A stretch of 64,000 nucleotides of DNA. Origin: Microlunatus sp. Gsoil 973 (lineage in GTDB: Bacteria; Actinomycetota; Actinomycetes; Propionibacteriales; Propionibacteriaceae). The position numbers and the translations under genes were made by a program. A model generated the notes under the pieces. The model saw only the letters and a program-made list of their open reading frames with translations. It ran no database searches and was not told the DNA's origin. Location: the NCBI RefSeq assembly GCF_009707365.1, contig NZ_CP046122.1, forward strand, positions 3,286,001 through 3,350,000, written 5' to 3'. Every line of letters begins with the position of its first letter. The stretch's first letter is position 1. This document shows, piece by piece, positions 63,795 to 64,000 of this stretch.

Positions 63795-64000
63795 TCACCG
63801 ATGCCGATCGCGCAGCCAGGTGTGCCAGTCGACACCCGCTGTCTGCGCGTCGGGACCGGGCAGCATCGACCCGCCGGCCATACTCGCCGGCGCAGGGCCG
63901 GGCAACACGATCAGATCGCGTCCCCGGTACTCAACGAGATCCCGTACGAGCCCCACGAGCCGTTCGATCCGCGGCCCGGCCAGCTCCCGGTCGTCGGCGT
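63795..64000 (-). CDS. Unknown protein, C-terminal part only
   Basis: The frame is open from the window end and stops at 63795. The visible 67 residues include RELAGPRIERLVGLVRDLVEYRGRDLIVLPGPAPASM and end in DWHTWLRDRHR. High GC at third positions supports coding. No family is recognised from this fragment. Confidence 0.6.
   Translation of the reverse strand, partial: ADDRELAGPRIERLVGLVRDLVEYRGRDLIVLPGPAPASMAGGSMLPGPDAQTAGVDWHTWLRDRHR

Overview
The window is high-GC DNA with frequent GTG starts, a WhiB protein, F420-type enzymes, a membrane pyrophosphatase and a Tad pilus locus. These point to an actinobacterium, probably of the Propionibacteriales (Microlunatus-like); the rank below phylum is an inference. 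From about 0.7 to 46.3 kb the gene order follows a block also known from Mycobacterium tuberculosis (roughly Rv3649 to Rv3683, recalled from memory): DEAH helicase, Tad/Flp secretion genes, CpaE-like protein, acs, holin-like protein, CoA-type NUDIX, thioredoxin-like lipoprotein, nth, crp, HtrA protease, metallo-beta-lactamase fold protein, RidA, two ArsA/Get3 ATPases, whiB4, ponA2 and a metallophosphoesterase.

Layout. 1-3.1 kb: CPBP protease (cut by the window edge) and the proton-pumping pyrophosphatase. 3.3-6.7 kb: helicase and a DUF2804 protein. 6.8-12.0 kb: a minus-strand Tad operon. 12.6-14.8 kb: a degenerate Fic-like protein, a methyltransferase and a pentapeptide-repeat protein. 14.8-18.4 kb: a large RND permease. 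18.5-20.8 kb: an MFS remnant, then acs. 21-27.4 kb: DinB, YbjQ, holin-like protein, a NarL-type two-component system and an ABC exporter. 27.4-35.9 kb: HD hydrolase, NUDIX, redox, DNA repair, CRP, HtrA, MBL and RidA genes. 36.0-38.3 kb: a VirB8/TcpC-like and VirB6/TrbL-like pair inserted into the conserved order. 38.4-46.3 kb: VOC protein, F420 reductase, ArsA pair, WhiB, PBP, YqeY and phosphoesterase.

46.27-48.44 kb is the most unusual part. It is a tandem array of 27 units with a period near 82 bp. Read on the minus strand, 25 units contain an intact 12-codon open frame for MFVQ(R/Y/H/C)NVGGGL, each behind a purine-rich Shine-Dalgarno-like sequence. The units differ mainly at synonymous positions. 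I recognise no described system like this.

48.6-64 kb is accessory. It holds an ArsR-like regulator with an MFS exporter, an XRE regulator with a leaderless promoter, tRNA-Pro(CGG) followed by decayed integrase and excisionase genes, a secreted phospholipase D-like protein, GNAT acetyltransferases, a tyrosine phosphatase, an APH-like kinase, a secreted peptidoglycan-binding protein, a second regulator-MFS pair, an LLM (F420-type) oxidoreductase, a Mut7-C protein and a NUDIX hydrolase.

Sequence quality matters here. At least nine otherwise well-conserved genes are broken by a single-base frameshift, several in G or C runs. Consensus errors are more likely than real gene loss. Many plus-strand genes have a -10 box six or seven bases before the start codon, so leaderless transcripts look common.
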